This document shows positions 25,165-34,560 of a DNA stretch of 64,000 nucleotides, piece by piece. Below the pieces are notes generated by a model. The model was not told the DNA's origin and made no database searches. It worked only from the letters and a program-made list of their open reading frames with translations. Numbering within the stretch: the first letter of the stretch is position 1; each line of letters opens with the position of its first letter. Source of the stretch: Rhodobacteraceae bacterium 63075 (lineage in GTDB: Bacteria; Pseudomonadota; Alphaproteobacteria; Rhodobacterales; Rhodobacteraceae); the NCBI GenBank assembly GCA_003417655.1, contig QVMW01000013.1:1-64000 (forward strand), read 5' to 3'. The translations under genes were made by a program, and so were the position numbers.

Positions 25165-26514
25165 CTAGCCCCGCCGCGACACCTTGAGCCAGATCCCGTC
25201 CCTGGCGCGCACCGTCAGATGCGCGACGGGCTGCGGCTCCTTGCCCGCCACCGGCTCGAAGCGGAAGTGTTTGAGTAGCATCGACAGGATGAGCGGCCCC
25301 TCGACCATGGCAAACCCCGCCCCGGTGCAGACACGCGGCCCCGCCGAGAAGGGCATGTAGGCCACGCGCATGCAGTGCTTGCCGTTCTCCGTGTTCCAGC
25401 GTTCGGGGTCGAATTCATCCGGCCGCTCCCAGAGCCGCGTGTGGCGGTGCAGGTGCCAGGGGCTCAGCACGATCTGGCTCCCCCGGCGCACCTGCCGCTT
25501 GCGGAACTCTTCCGGGCAGGCCGCCTCGCGCACCATCATCGGCACCGGCGGATAAAGCCGCAGCGCCTCGCGGAACACGTCGCGGCTGAGCCTGAGCTGC
25601 GACATCACCCTGAAATCGCAGCTCTCCAGCGCCTGCGCCTCCTCGGCCAGCCGCGCCTGCCACTCAGGGTAAAGCGCCACGAGATAGAGCGTCCAGGCCA
25701 GCGCGCTGGCGCTCGTCTCGTGGCCCGCAAGAAAGAAGATCGCCACCTGGTCGACCATCTCCTCTGATGTGAAACGCTCTCCCGTCTGCGGATCCGCCGT
25801 GGTCATGATCTTGGTCGCCAGATCGTCCGGTGCCGTTCCGGCTGCGATCTCGGCGGCCCGCGCCTGCGTCAGCCGCGTGATCAGCCCCCGGATGCTGCGC
25901 GCCGTCTGTCGCGTGCGCTTGCGAAAGAAGCGTGGCACCCACTTGGGCAGGGGCACGAAAGCCGCCACATTGAGGATCGGCTGGCTGCGTTGATAATCGC
26001 GGAACTCGGAAAACACCTCCGTTGCAATCTCGTGCTCGATCGGGATCGAGAAGAGCGTGCGGAAGATCACATCCGCCGCCGCATGGCTCGTGACCTCCTC
26101 GATCTCCGTCTCCCCCTCGTCCAGCCGTTCCAAACAGGCCTGCGCCGCATCCCACATGGCCGGGAATGTGTCCTTGAGCCGCCCGCCTTCGAAGGCCGGG
26201 TCGATGATCCGCCGCTGGCGCTTCCAGGTCTCGCCATTGGTCAGAAAGACGCTGTCGCCGAGCAAGGGCCTGAGCCCCTCGCTCACCCGCCCCGACTTGG
26301 GAAAGTCGTCGGGCCGCGCCTTCAGCACAAGGTCCAGGAGCCCCGGATCATTCACCATGTAGGAGCGGAAGAACGGCGTTTTGAACTCGGCCATCCACGC
26401 GCGGTAGAGCTTGGCAGGCTGGGCCGAGAGAATGTCCTGCCGGAAGAGCTTCACGTAGCGCCTGAGCGAGACTTTCTCGGGCCGCGCGGGGGGTTTGGGC
26501 GGCAGCCGGGTCAT
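25165..26514 (-). CDS. Cytochrome P450
   Basis: A 449-residue heme monooxygenase. The I-helix oxygen-binding motif AGHETSAS, the EALR pair of the K-helix, and the heme-ligand loop FSAGPRVCTGAGFAM with its cysteine are all present. There is no membrane anchor. No ferredoxin or reductase gene is nearby, so electron donors must be encoded elsewhere. The ATG at 26512-26514 overlaps the hydrolase stop by 4 bp, so the two are co-translated. The substrate is unknown; fatty acid or terpenoid hydroxylation would be typical for such bacterial P450s. Confidence 0.95.
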   Translation of the reverse strand: MTRLPPKPPARPEKVSLRRYVKLFRQDILSAQPAKLYRAWMAEFKTPFFRSYMVNDPGLLDLVLKARPDDFPKSGRVSEGLRPLLGDSVFLTNGETWKRQRRIIDPAFEGGRLKDTFPAMWDAAQACLERLDEGETEIEEVTSHAAADVIFRTLFSIPIEHEIATEVFSEFRDYQRSQPILNVAAFVPLPKWVPRFFRKRTRQTARSIRGLITRLTQARAAEIAAGTAPDDLATKIMTTADPQTGERFTSEEMVDQVAIFFLAGHETSASALAWTLYLVALYPEWQARLAEEAQALESCDFRVMSQLRLSRDVFREALRLYPPVPMMVREAACPEEFRKRQVRRGSQIVLSPWHLHRHTRLWERPDEFDPERWNTENGKHCMRVAYMPFSAGPRVCTGAGFAMVEGPLILSMLLKHFRFEPVAGKEPQPVAHLTVRARDGIWLKVSRRG

Positions 26515-27725
26515 GGCGCCAGGCTCGTATAGATGTTGACGGGCCGCGTGATCAGGCTCTTCGAGGAGCCGCGCGCGCCGAAACGCTGCGCGAGCGTGAG
26601 CGGCCCCGCCGTGATGCGGAAATAGTCGTAGTCCCTGGGGTGGTCGAAGGCGCAGAGATACTGGAAATGCAGCCGGAAAAAGCGCCGCTTGAGCCTCTGC
26701 CAGCGCGCGGCGCTCAGCGTTTGGGTGAAGGCCGCCGAGATCGCGATGGGCCAGCGCTGGTCCTCGGGGGCCACGCCCGAGACCGCGACAGGATCGCACA
26801 GCGCGAAGGCGCAGCCATCGCCCGGCGCTGTCACGTCGAGCCAGAAGAGCTCCTCCCGCGTACTCAGATAGGCCAGATCGGCCCTCAGCCGCCAGGCTTC
26901 GGGCAGGAAGGACACCATCGGCACCACCTGCCCCAGCGTCAGGAAGCCGAGCGCAGGCCCGCCTTCCGGCACGCGCCCGCCCCGGACGAGGTCGGCCAGG
27001 ATCGACACGCCCAGATGCGCGCCCGAGCTGTGCCCGACGACCAGAACCTCGTCGAAATCGCCCGTCAGCGCTTCGGCGATCACATCGGAAAAGGCGGCCA
27101 TCCGCGCCTCCAGCTCGGGCGGGTTCTCGCCCTTGGACTGCGCGGAATAGGCGTAGTCATGCATGAGGTAATAGGCGAAAAACTTGCCGTCCTGCTTGCG
27201 GAACCATTCCAGCACGAAAGGCACGACGATCAGCCCGCCCCATGCGGCCAGCGGATGGACAAGCCCCAGGGCGCGCCCGAGGCCCCAGGCCAGCGCAAGC
27301 GCCAGCGCAAGCTGCACGATCAGGAAGACCACCGGGTAAAGCGCGGCAATGACCGGCCCCTTGCGCAGTTGCATCAGCCGGAAGAGCGCGCCCGAGGCGA
27401 TATAGGTCCAGGCCGTGCGCGCCAGTTGGATGTAGGTCGCCGCGATGCCCTGCTCCATGCTGTCCCTGACGATATCCGACCAGACGAGGACCTCGAACTC
27501 GGCCCGCGTCTCGGCCCCGTCCATCCGCCCCTCGACATGCCAGCCGAAGGGCCCGCCCGTCTGCTTGGGGCTGAGCGCGATCTCGTAGCCGGAAATCTCC
27601 GCCTGCTCCGCGCCCTCCTTGCGGTAGAGCTCACGGTAGCGGCGCGGATGAATCGGGTCATAGCCGGGGATGTAGAACACCCGCCGGCGGCGCACGGTTT
27701 GCCTTGCTTCAGACGCACTGCTCAT
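26511..27725 (-). CDS. Membrane-associated alpha/beta-hydrolase-like protein
   Basis: A 404-residue protein with a nucleophile elbow GHSSGAHLG around residue 238, preceded by a strand FDEVLVVG. Two hydrophobic segments (about residues 125-175) would place it at the membrane. The N-terminus RRRRVFYIPGYDP resembles lipase/esterase oxyanion regions. AAGGA lies 7 nt before the ATG at 27723-27725, which I chose over an upstream GTG. It overlaps the P450 gene by 4 bp, suggesting that the two act on the same lipid-like substrate. Exact family and substrate are not recognisable. Confidence 0.78.
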   Translation of the reverse strand: MSSASEARQTVRRRRVFYIPGYDPIHPRRYRELYRKEGAEQAEISGYEIALSPKQTGGPFGWHVEGRMDGAETRAEFEVLVWSDIVRDSMEQGIAATYIQLARTAWTYIASGALFRLMQLRKGPVIAALYPVVFLIVQLALALALAWGLGRALGLVHPLAAWGGLIVVPFVLEWFRKQDGKFFAYYLMHDYAYSAQSKGENPPELEARMAAFSDVIAEALTGDFDEVLVVGHSSGAHLGVSILADLVRGGRVPEGGPALGFLTLGQVVPMVSFLPEAWRLRADLAYLSTREELFWLDVTAPGDGCAFALCDPVAVSGVAPEDQRWPIAISAAFTQTLSAARWQRLKRRFFRLHFQYLCAFDHPRDYDYFRITAGPLTLAQRFGARGSSKSLITRPVNIYTSLAP

Positions 27726-27778
27726 CGCCCAATCCTTCTTGGGCACAGCCTAGCCCAGCTTTCGGGCAAGAGTAAGGC

Positions 27779-28528
27779 CTATCCGAGCACGGCCAGCGCC
27801 GGAAAGGTCTCCAGAAGCCAGTAGGAAAAGTCCGAGAACCCGCCGGTGAGCATCAGAAGGCCGACCGTCCAGAGCAAAAGCCCCATGACCTTCTCGATCT
27901 GCTCCATGTGGCGCTTCATCCAGCCCATCACCCCGCCGAGGCGCGGCAGGTAGAGCGCGACCAGCAGGAACGGGATGCCGAGGCCGATGGCGTAGATGCC
28001 GAGCAGCACCAGCCCCTTTGAAATGCTCGCCTCGCTGGCGGCAAGGCTCAGGATCGCGCCGAGCTGCGGGCCGATGCAGGGCGTCCAGCCGAAGGCGAAG
28101 GCCAGGCCCAGCACGTAGGCGCCGAGCGCGCTTCCGCCCTGGTCGCCCACATCCATGCGCGCTTCGCGGTCAAGAAAGCCGATCCGGTAGATGCCGATGA
28201 AATGCGCCCCGAAGATCATCACGACAATGCCGGCGATGGTCGAGAATGTATCCGAATAGGACAGGAACATCTTGCCGAGCGCCGAGGCCGCAAAGCCGAG
28301 AAAGAGGAAGACGGTCGACAGCCCCAGCACGAAGAACAGCGCCGGCAGGACGGCGCTCCGCCTGCCATCCTCACGGTTGAGCTCGGAGACGGACACGCCG
28401 GACATATAGGCCAGGTAAGGTGGCACGATTGGCAACACGCAGGGGCTGAGAAAGGAAAGCCCTCCCGCCAGCAGCGCCACGAACATCGCGGGCGCAAGCC
28501 CCGCATCTATGATCTCGATTCCGAACAT
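27779..28528 (-). CDS. ccdA: CcdA-type cytochrome c biogenesis / thiol-disulfide membrane transporter
   Basis: A 249-residue, six-helix membrane protein that passes reducing power from the cytoplasm to the periplasm, for cytochrome c maturation or related thioredoxin-like proteins. The two reactive cysteines are in LSPCVLPIVPPYL and GWTPCIGPQLGAIL, the expected motifs in helices 1 and 4. It lies 53 bp upstream of the hydrolase-P450 pair on the same strand and is divergent from tusA. A link to heme-protein maturation is possible but not shown. Confidence 0.92.
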   Translation of the reverse strand: MFGIEIIDAGLAPAMFVALLAGGLSFLSPCVLPIVPPYLAYMSGVSVSELNREDGRRSAVLPALFFVLGLSTVFLFLGFAASALGKMFLSYSDTFSTIAGIVVMIFGAHFIGIYRIGFLDREARMDVGDQGGSALGAYVLGLAFAFGWTPCIGPQLGAILSLAASEASISKGLVLLGIYAIGLGIPFLLVALYLPRLGGVMGWMKRHMEQIEKVMGLLLWTVGLLMLTGGFSDFSYWLLETFPALAVLG

Positions 28529-28621
28529 GGCTCTTGCCTATCCCATCGCGCGGCCCGCGTCATCGGCACATTCTGTCACAACCTTGTGGACAGTCTGAAA
28601 CATAGTGCCTATCTCGGCGCC

Positions 28622-28843
28622 ATGAGCGAGATCGTCGATGCCCGTGGGCTCTTGTGCCCCCTGCCCGTCCTGCGCCTGCGCAAGCGGATGCGCGCGCTTG
28701 ATGCGGGGGCGCGAATCACGCTTCTGGCCGATGACCCCGCCGCCGTCGTCGATGTGCCGCATTTCTGCGCCGAGGCGGGCCATGAGCTTGTCGAGACGCG
28801 CGAGGAAGACGGCGCGCAGGTCTATGTCCTGCGCAAGGGCTAG
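28622..28843 (+). CDS. TusA/SirA family sulfur-carrier protein
   Basis: A 73-residue TusA-fold protein carrying sulfur as a cysteine persulfide. The active motif LLCPLPVLR puts the cysteine at residue 12, and the strand ITLLADDPAAVVDVP is typical. It is divergent from ccdA. Whether it serves tRNA thiolation or another sulfur-transfer route cannot be told; E. coli TusA is of similar length. There is no strong ribosome site, but the frame and family start agree on ATG 28622. Confidence 0.9.
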   Translation: MSEIVDARGLLCPLPVLRLRKRMRALDAGARITLLADDPAAVVDVPHFCAEAGHELVETREEDGAQVYVLRKG

Positions 28844-28883
28844 GCAGCAAGCAGGGCGCGGCGGAAGCTGATCACCCGGACGC

Positions 28884-29912
28884 TCACTTCGCTCCCCAGG
28901 TATCGCTCAGCCGATAGCCCTCGGGCCAGGGGTCATCAGGGTCGAGCATGTGCTCATGCGTTCCCGTGATCCAGCCCCGCCCGCTGATCTCGGGCACGAT
29001 CGCGTCCAGACCGCCCAGCCGTGTCTGCCCGGTGATCCGCCCGGTGAACTCCGACCCGATGAGCGAAACCGCCGTCAGACACTCTCCCGCCTGCATCTGC
29101 CCGCGCGCATGCAGCACGGCCATGCGCGCCGAAAGCGCGGTGCCCGTGGGCGAGCGATCCACCTTGCCGGGCCTGATCGCCACTGCCGAGCCGGCGCGCA
29201 ACCCATCATCGGTGTGCTCCAGCGGACCTGCGAAAAGGCAAAAGGAGATATGCCGCCAGTCGGGCAATTCGGGATGCGAAAAGCCCAGCTGCGCGCTTGC
29301 CGCATCGGCGATCCGCTTGCCGAGCCGCGCCAGCTCATGCGCCTCATCGGGCACGAGCGCAAAGCCAAGCGCCTGCGCATCGACGATCACGAAACTGTCC
29401 CCGCCAAAGGCAGTATCGACCGTGAGCCTGCCCAGCCCTTCGACCTCGAGCGCCGCGGCCAGCTCGCAGGCAAAGCTCGCAAGATTGCGCAGGGTAATAC
29501 GCTGCGCCTTGCCCTCCCGGCATTCGGCGCGCACCTTGACCAGCCCTCCGGGCGCTTCGAGGGTGAATTCGGTCACCGGCTCCTGCATCGCGATCATCCC
29601 GCTGTCGAGCAGAACGGTCGCCACGCAGATCGAATTGGACCCGGACATCGGCGGCGTGTCTTCCGGCTCCATGATGATGAACCCCGCATCGGCCTGCTCG
29701 GAGACGGGCGGCACCAGCAGGTTCACATGCCGGAACACCCCGCCGCGCGGCTCGTTGAGCACGAAGTTGCGCAGGCGTTCGTCCTCGGCAATCCAGCGGC
29801 TCTGCGCCCAGATCGTCTCGCCCGGCGGCGGCTGAACCCCGCCGACGATCACATCACCCACCTCGCCCTCGGCATGGGCGGAGATCACCTTTATGGTCCG
29901 GCTGCTGCGCAT
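28884..29912 (-). CDS. Proline racemase superfamily enzyme, probably trans-3-hydroxy-L-proline dehydratase-like
   Basis: A 342-residue enzyme of the proline racemase/4-hydroxyproline epimerase/3-hydroxyproline dehydratase superfamily. The two catalytic positions, both cysteine in proline racemase, are Ser in [13 protein letters not shown] and Thr in [13 protein letters not shown]. Loss of the second cysteine points away from racemase or epimerase and toward dehydratase-type chemistry. AGGAGG sits 8 nt before the ATG at 29910-29912. No hydroxyproline uptake or catabolic genes surround it. Assignment to a specific reaction is inference. Confidence 0.85.
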   Translation of the reverse strand: MRSSRTIKVISAHAEGEVGDVIVGGVQPPPGETIWAQSRWIAEDERLRNFVLNEPRGGVFRHVNLLVPPVSEQADAGFIIMEPEDTPPMSGSNSICVATVLLDSGMIAMQEPVTEFTLEAPGGLVKVRAECREGKAQRITLRNLASFACELAAALEVEGLGRLTVDTAFGGDSFVIVDAQALGFALVPDEAHELARLGKRIADAASAQLGFSHPELPDWRHISFCLFAGPLEHTDDGLRAGSAVAIRPGKVDRSPTGTALSARMAVLHARGQMQAGECLTAVSLIGSEFTGRITGQTRLGGLDAIVPEISGRGWITGTHEHMLDPDDPWPEGYRLSDTWGAK

Positions 29913-29933
29913 CGCGCACCCCTCCTGCCCCAA

Positions 29934-29966
29934 ATGAAAACGCCCCCGCAAGTCAATGCGAGGGCG
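29934..29966 (-). terminator. Rho-independent terminator after rne
   Basis: On the minus strand CGCCCTCGCA and TGCGGGGGCG form a 10-bp stem (29941-29966, one imperfect pair) with a 6-nt loop, followed by TTTTC. It lies 32 bp after the rne stop codon. Confidence 0.75.
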
Positions 29967-29997
29967 CTGGCTTTGTAAAGTGTTCGCAGCCTTGGTG

Positions 29998-32817
29998 TCA
30001 GCCCTTGCCGAGCGACCACCAGCCGCGCTTTTTCGGCGCGGGCGGCGTTTCGGGCTCCGCCTTCTCGGCAGGCTTTGCGGCCTCTTCTTTCGGCGTATCC
30101 GCGCCATTGCCCTCGGCCTTCTCGGCCTCGGCAGGCTTCTCTTCGGCCTTCTTGGCGCGGCTGCGCGTGGCGCGCTTGGGCTTTGCCTCAGTCGCTTCCG
30201 CTTCAGGCTTGTCGCCCTCGGCAGGCTTGGACTCCGAGGCTTCGGTCTCGGGGGCCTCCGTCTTGGCCCTGGCCGCGCGCGACCGCGTGGCGCGTTTCGG
30301 CTTCTCCCCGGACGCCTTTTCAGGGGCCTCGCCTGAGGCCTCGTCAGCAGCCACCGAGCTTTCCACCTGGGTCTTCGCCTTGGTGCTGCGGCTCCGCGTC
30401 GTCTTGGGCTTGTCCTGCTCAGCGGCAGGCGCGGCCTCGTCGGTCTTCTTCTTGCGCGAGCGGCTCACCGTCTTCTTGGGCTTGTCGCTTTCGGACGCAG
30501 CCTCCGGCGTCTCCTCGGCGGGCTTGTCCTCGGCAGGCGTCTCTCCGGAGGCACCAGCAGCCTTTTCTTCGGGCTTGCCATCCTCGGCCTGGCTCTGGGC
30601 CTGATCGCCCTCGCCCTGGGTCGCACCACCGCCCTTGCCGCGGCGGCGGCGGCGTCTGCGGCGCTTCTTGGGCTTTTCCTCGCCGGACTCCTCGGCTGCG
30701 GGCGCGGCGGATGGCTCTGCCTTCTCCTCCGGGCTTTCCTCGCTGTCGATATCGTCCATCAGCGCCGTCGTTGCGGAGATGACAGGGGCTTCCACTTCCT
30801 TGACGTTGCGCGTGGCCGTCTTGAACTTCTCCATCGAGAAATCGGGGCTGATGAGCATCGGGTCGCCCTCGATGCGCACGGACATGCCGTATCGCGCCTC
30901 GATCTGCGCGACATGCTCGCGCTTCTGGTTGATCAGGAAATTGGCGATGCCGACAGGGCACTTGACCAGAACCTCGCGGGTGCGGCGGCGCGTGCCTTCC
31001 TCCTCGATCTGGCGCAGGATGCTCAGCGAGAGGCTGTCGTCCGAGCGGATCAGCCCGGTGCCGTGGCAGGAGGGGCAAGGCTGCGTCGTCGCCTCGAGCA
31101 TGCCGGGGCGCAGGCGCTGGCGGCTCATCTCCATCAGCCCGAAGCCCGAGATCCGGCCCACCTGGATGCGGGCGCGGTCGGTCTTGAGCTTGTCCTTCAT
31201 CATCTTCTCGACCTTGGCGTTGTTCTTGCGCTCGTCCATGTCGATGAAGTCGATGACGATGAGCCCGGCAAGGTCACGCAGCCTGAGCTGACGCGCCACT
31301 TCCTCGGCGGCCTCGAGATTGGTCTTGGTCGCGGTCTCCTCGATCGAGCCTTCCTTGGTTGCCCTGCCGGAGTTCACGTCGATCGCGACGAGCGCCTCGG
31401 TCACGCCGATGACGATATAGCCGCCCGACTTGAGCTGCACCGTGGGGTTGAACATGCCCGCAAGGTAGCTTTCCACCTGGAAGCGCGCGAAGAGCGGCAG
31501 GCTGTCCTCGTAGCGCTTCACGTTCTTGGCGTGGGACGGCATGATCATCTTCATGAAGTCCTTGGCGATGCGGTAGCCGCGCTCGCCCTCGACCAGAACC
31601 TCGTCGATCTCGCGGCTGTAGAGGTCGCGGATCGTGCGCTTGATGAGGTCGCCCTCCTCGTAGATCTTCGCCGGCGCGGTGGATTTCAGCGTCAGCTCGC
31701 GGATCTGCTCCCAGAGGCGCTGAAGATACTCGTAGTCGCGCTTGATCTCGGTCTTGGTGCGCTTGGCGCCCGCCGTGCGCACGATCAGCCCCGCGCCCTG
31801 CGGCACGGTGATCTCGCCGGCGATCTGCTTGAGCTTCTTGCGGTCGGCGGCGTTGGTGATCTTGCGGGAGATGCCGCCCCCGCGCGCGGTGTTGGGCATG
31901 AGCACGCAATAACGCCCGGCAAGGCTGAGATAGGTCGTCAGCGCCGCGCCCTTGTTGCCGCGCTCTTCCTTGACCACCTGCACCAGAAGGATCTGGCGCA
32001 CCTTGATGACTTCCTGGATCTTGTAGCGCTTGGGCCGCGGCTTGCGCGGCGGGCGGATGTCCTCATGGTCGTCGTCATCGGCGACCGCCTCGATACTGTC
32101 ATCCTTGGCGCTGGCGTCCTTCTTGCGGCGGCGGCCGCCGCGGCTGCGCGACTTGCCGTTGTGCTCACCGTCGCCCGACTCGTCGTCGCCCGACTCGTCG
32201 TCGCCGGTCTCTTCGCTGCCGGTCTCATCCGATCCTGCCTCGGTCGCGCCGCTCTCGTCCGCGCTCTCCGTATCGCCGTATGCGGCGTTTTCGCCGGGTT
32301 CCTCGACAGGTGTCTCACCGACCAGCTCCATCGGCGAGAGCCCCTCGCCCGCGTCATCGCCCTCGCCAAGCTCGATGGTCTCCATGCCCGAGGCACTGGT
32401 CTCGGTCTCGCGCGTCTCGACGGCGTCGCCCTGGGTGTCGGCCTGGGCCGCCTTCGAGCGTGACCTGCCGCGCCTGGGCTTTTGCTCTTCCTCCTCGGCC
32501 GCGTCGTCGCGGGCCTTCATCGCCTCGACATAGGCGCGCTCCTCTTCCATGAGCGCTTCGCGGTCGGCGACGGGAATCTGGTAATAGTCGGGGTGAATCT
32601 CATTGAACGCGAGGAAGCCATGGCGGTTGCCGCCATACTCCACGAAGGCCGCCTGAAGCGACGGCTCGACCCGTGTTACCTTTGCGAGATAGATATTGCC
32701 GGCGAGCTGGCGCCGGTTCTCGGATTCAAAATCGAACTCCTCGACCTTGTTTCCATCAACCACGACCACGCGAGTCTCCTCGGCGTGGGTGGCGTCGATA
32801 AGCAGTTTCTTAGCCAT
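29998..32817 (-). CDS. rne: Ribonuclease E
   Basis: A 939-residue endoribonuclease, the scaffold of the RNA degradosome. The start [20 protein letters not shown] matches alphaproteobacterial RNase E. Catalytic aspartates are D480 (LVAIDVNSG) and D523 ([11 protein letters not shown]), and the zinc link is C581/C584 (CPSCHGTG). The S1 domain (about 35-300) is interrupted by an acidic and basic insert at about 100-262. The C-terminal 250 residues are a repetitive, disordered Lys/Arg/Glu/Ala region ending in [12 protein letters not shown]; a C-terminal GWW motif docks PNPase in Caulobacter RNase E. Confidence 0.97.
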   Translation of the reverse strand: MAKKLLIDATHAEETRVVVVDGNKVEEFDFESENRRQLAGNIYLAKVTRVEPSLQAAFVEYGGNRHGFLAFNEIHPDYYQIPVADREALMEEERAYVEAMKARDDAAEEEEQKPRRGRSRSKAAQADTQGDAVETRETETSASGMETIELGEGDDAGEGLSPMELVGETPVEEPGENAAYGDTESADESGATEAGSDETGSEETGDDESGDDESGDGEHNGKSRSRGGRRRKKDASAKDDSIEAVADDDDHEDIRPPRKPRPKRYKIQEVIKVRQILLVQVVKEERGNKGAALTTYLSLAGRYCVLMPNTARGGGISRKITNAADRKKLKQIAGEITVPQGAGLIVRTAGAKRTKTEIKRDYEYLQRLWEQIRELTLKSTAPAKIYEEGDLIKRTIRDLYSREIDEVLVEGERGYRIAKDFMKMIMPSHAKNVKRYEDSLPLFARFQVESYLAGMFNPTVQLKSGGYIVIGVTEALVAIDVNSGRATKEGSIEETATKTNLEAAEEVARQLRLRDLAGLIVIDFIDMDERKNNAKVEKMMKDKLKTDRARIQVGRISGFGLMEMSRQRLRPGMLEATTQPCPSCHGTGLIRSDDSLSLSILRQIEEEGTRRRTREVLVKCPVGIANFLINQKREHVAQIEARYGMSVRIEGDPMLISPDFSMEKFKTATRNVKEVEAPVISATTALMDDIDSEESPEEKAEPSAAPAAEESGEEKPKKRRRRRRRRGKGGGATQGEGDQAQSQAEDGKPEEKAAGASGETPAEDKPAEETPEAASESDKPKKTVSRSRKKKTDEAAPAAEQDKPKTTRSRSTKAKTQVESSVAADEASGEAPEKASGEKPKRATRSRAARAKTEAPETEASESKPAEGDKPEAEATEAKPKRATRSRAKKAEEKPAEAEKAEGNGADTPKEEAAKPAEKAEPETPPAPKKRGWWSLGKG

Positions 32818-33207
32818 TTTGTCCATTTGCACGACAAAGCGCCGCCCGCCCCGGGGGGTGCAGCGGTGAATCTGTCGTGTCTATTTCGGGCAATGGAAGT
32901 CGCGCGCATCGAGGCGGCGCATGCGCCCTGTGCTCTCGAACTCAAATATCTCGCGCGCTTCATCGCGGTTCTTCTCCGACGCTGCTGCCGCATTGCGGCT
33001 TCGCGCCCGTTCATTGGCAGGTCTTGACCTGCCGGTTCTTGCGGCCGCTTTCGCTGACCAATTCAGTCTGTCGGGGACGGGTTTTCCGCGTCCGGGACAG
33101 TGAAACTCTCCTGAAGCGACGCCAAGGCGCAGCTTCTCGTATCTACATAATGGCACGGACGGGAGAAATACAATGGCAAACTGCGCGGGCCGGCCCGATG
33201 AACATCG
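32818..33207. other. 390-bp gene-free region upstream of rne (probable long 5' leader)
   Basis: I see no credible protein gene here. On the minus strand TTGTAT (33168-33173), 17 bp and TTATGT (33145-33150) form a possible sigma-70 promoter that would give rne a leader of about 320 nt. A GCAGGTC...GACCTGC hairpin lies near 33016-33031. A long autoregulatory leader is known for rne in E. coli; whether this one is equivalent is inference. Confidence 0.4.
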
Positions 33208-34545
33208 TCACCCGACATAATCGGCCCGCTGCAATCCGTATTTCGCCATCTTCTCGTTGAGCGTCCGGCGCGGCAGGCAAAGCTCGTCCATCACGTTCGC
33301 GATCGAGCCCTTGTGGCGGCGCATCGTGTTGTCGATGAGCATCCGCTCGAAGGCTTCGACATATTCCTTGAGCGGCTTGCCCTCGGTGGTCATCACCGGC
33401 TGCATCTCGTCGTGGTCGCTCATCAAGAGCGAGGCGATGGAGCCCGAGCCCCGGCGCGATTGCAGCACGGCGCGCTCGGCGATGTTGATGAGCTGGCGCA
33501 CGTTCCCGGGCCAGGGCGCCTGCAAGAGCTGCGCGGCCTCCTGCGCGGTCACGTTGGGTGCCTCGCAGCCATATTCATCGGCGAACTCGTCCGAGAGCCG
33601 CGTGAAGAGCGTCAGGATGTCCTCGCCGCGCTGGCGCAGGGGCGGCACGGTGATGTGAAGCGCGGCGAGCCGGTAATAGAGATCGGACCTGAGCGCGTCC
33701 TCGACCGTGCGGTTCTGCTCCTGCAGGTTCGAGATCGCCACGATCCGCGTCTCCGGGGGGGTGCCCTCGTCGTTGATGAAGCTCAAAAGCCGCGCCTGCA
33801 CAGCGTCGGGGAGCGTTTCCACGTCTTCCAGCACGAGCGTGCCGCCGCGGGCCTCCTCGACGGCCGGAAGCTGGCTGTCCTCGGGCTGCATCGGTCCGAA
33901 GAGCCGCTTGGTCAGCGCATCCTCCTCCAGCGCCGAGCAGCTCACCAGGACGAACTTCTTGCCCGCCCGCGCGCCCACCGCGTGCAGCGCATGGGCCACC
34001 AGCGTCTTGCCCGTGCCGGTCTCGCCGTCGATCAGCACATGGCCGTCGGCCTGGCCAAGATCGAGAATGTCCTCCTTGAGCCGTTCCATGACGGGGCTCT
34101 GGCCGATCAGCTTCTTGATGATCTGCCCGCCATCGGAGAGCTCGCGCCGGAGCGCCCGGTTGTCGAGCGTCAGGCGCCGCGCATTCGCCGCCTTCTTGGC
34201 CAGTTCGGTCATCCGCTCGGGGTTGAACGGCTTTTCGAGGAAGTCGAAGGCCCCCACGCGCATCGCCTCCACAGCCATCGGCACATCGCCATGGCCGGTG
34301 ATCATGATGACGGGCAGCGCGCTGTCCGCCCCCATCAGCTTCTTGAGAAACTGCATCCCGTCCATGCCGGGCATCTTGATGTCCGAGATCACGATGCCGG
34401 GATAATCCGCGCCCAGCTCTTTGAGCGCGTCCTCGGCGCTGGCGAAGGTCTGGGTGTCATAGCCGGTCAGGGCCAGCCACTGGCTGATCGACTGGCGCAT
34501 GTCCTGCTCGTCGTCCACGATCGCGATTTTCATTGCTTTGGCCAT
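33208..34545 (-). CDS. dctD: DctD-type NtrC-family response regulator lacking GAFTGA
   Basis: A 445-residue response regulator. The receiver domain has phosphoacceptor D55 (IVISDIKMPGMDG) and K at KPF; the AAA+ domain has Walker A GETGTGKT (174-181) and a Walker-B-like GGTLVLEDVE (234-243), where the usual DE order is ED. The sigma54-contacting GAFTGA loop, expected near 217-225, is absent: LFGPMQPEDSQLP replaces it and the loop is about five residues shorter. The arginine-finger region LRSDLYYRL, GNVRQL and a C-terminal Fis-type HTH remain. It follows its kinase gene by 15 bp. Dicarboxylate transport control is inferred from similarity; no TRAP genes are in the window. Confidence 0.85.
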   Translation of the reverse strand: MAKAMKIAIVDDEQDMRQSISQWLALTGYDTQTFASAEDALKELGADYPGIVISDIKMPGMDGMQFLKKLMGADSALPVIMITGHGDVPMAVEAMRVGAFDFLEKPFNPERMTELAKKAANARRLTLDNRALRRELSDGGQIIKKLIGQSPVMERLKEDILDLGQADGHVLIDGETGTGKTLVAHALHAVGARAGKKFVLVSCSALEEDALTKRLFGPMQPEDSQLPAVEEARGGTLVLEDVETLPDAVQARLLSFINDEGTPPETRIVAISNLQEQNRTVEDALRSDLYYRLAALHITVPPLRQRGEDILTLFTRLSDEFADEYGCEAPNVTAQEAAQLLQAPWPGNVRQLINIAERAVLQSRRGSGSIASLLMSDHDEMQPVMTTEGKPLKEYVEAFERMLIDNTMRRHKGSIANVMDELCLPRRTLNEKMAKYGLQRADYVG

Positions 34546-34560
34546 CTGTTCTCTTCGCTC

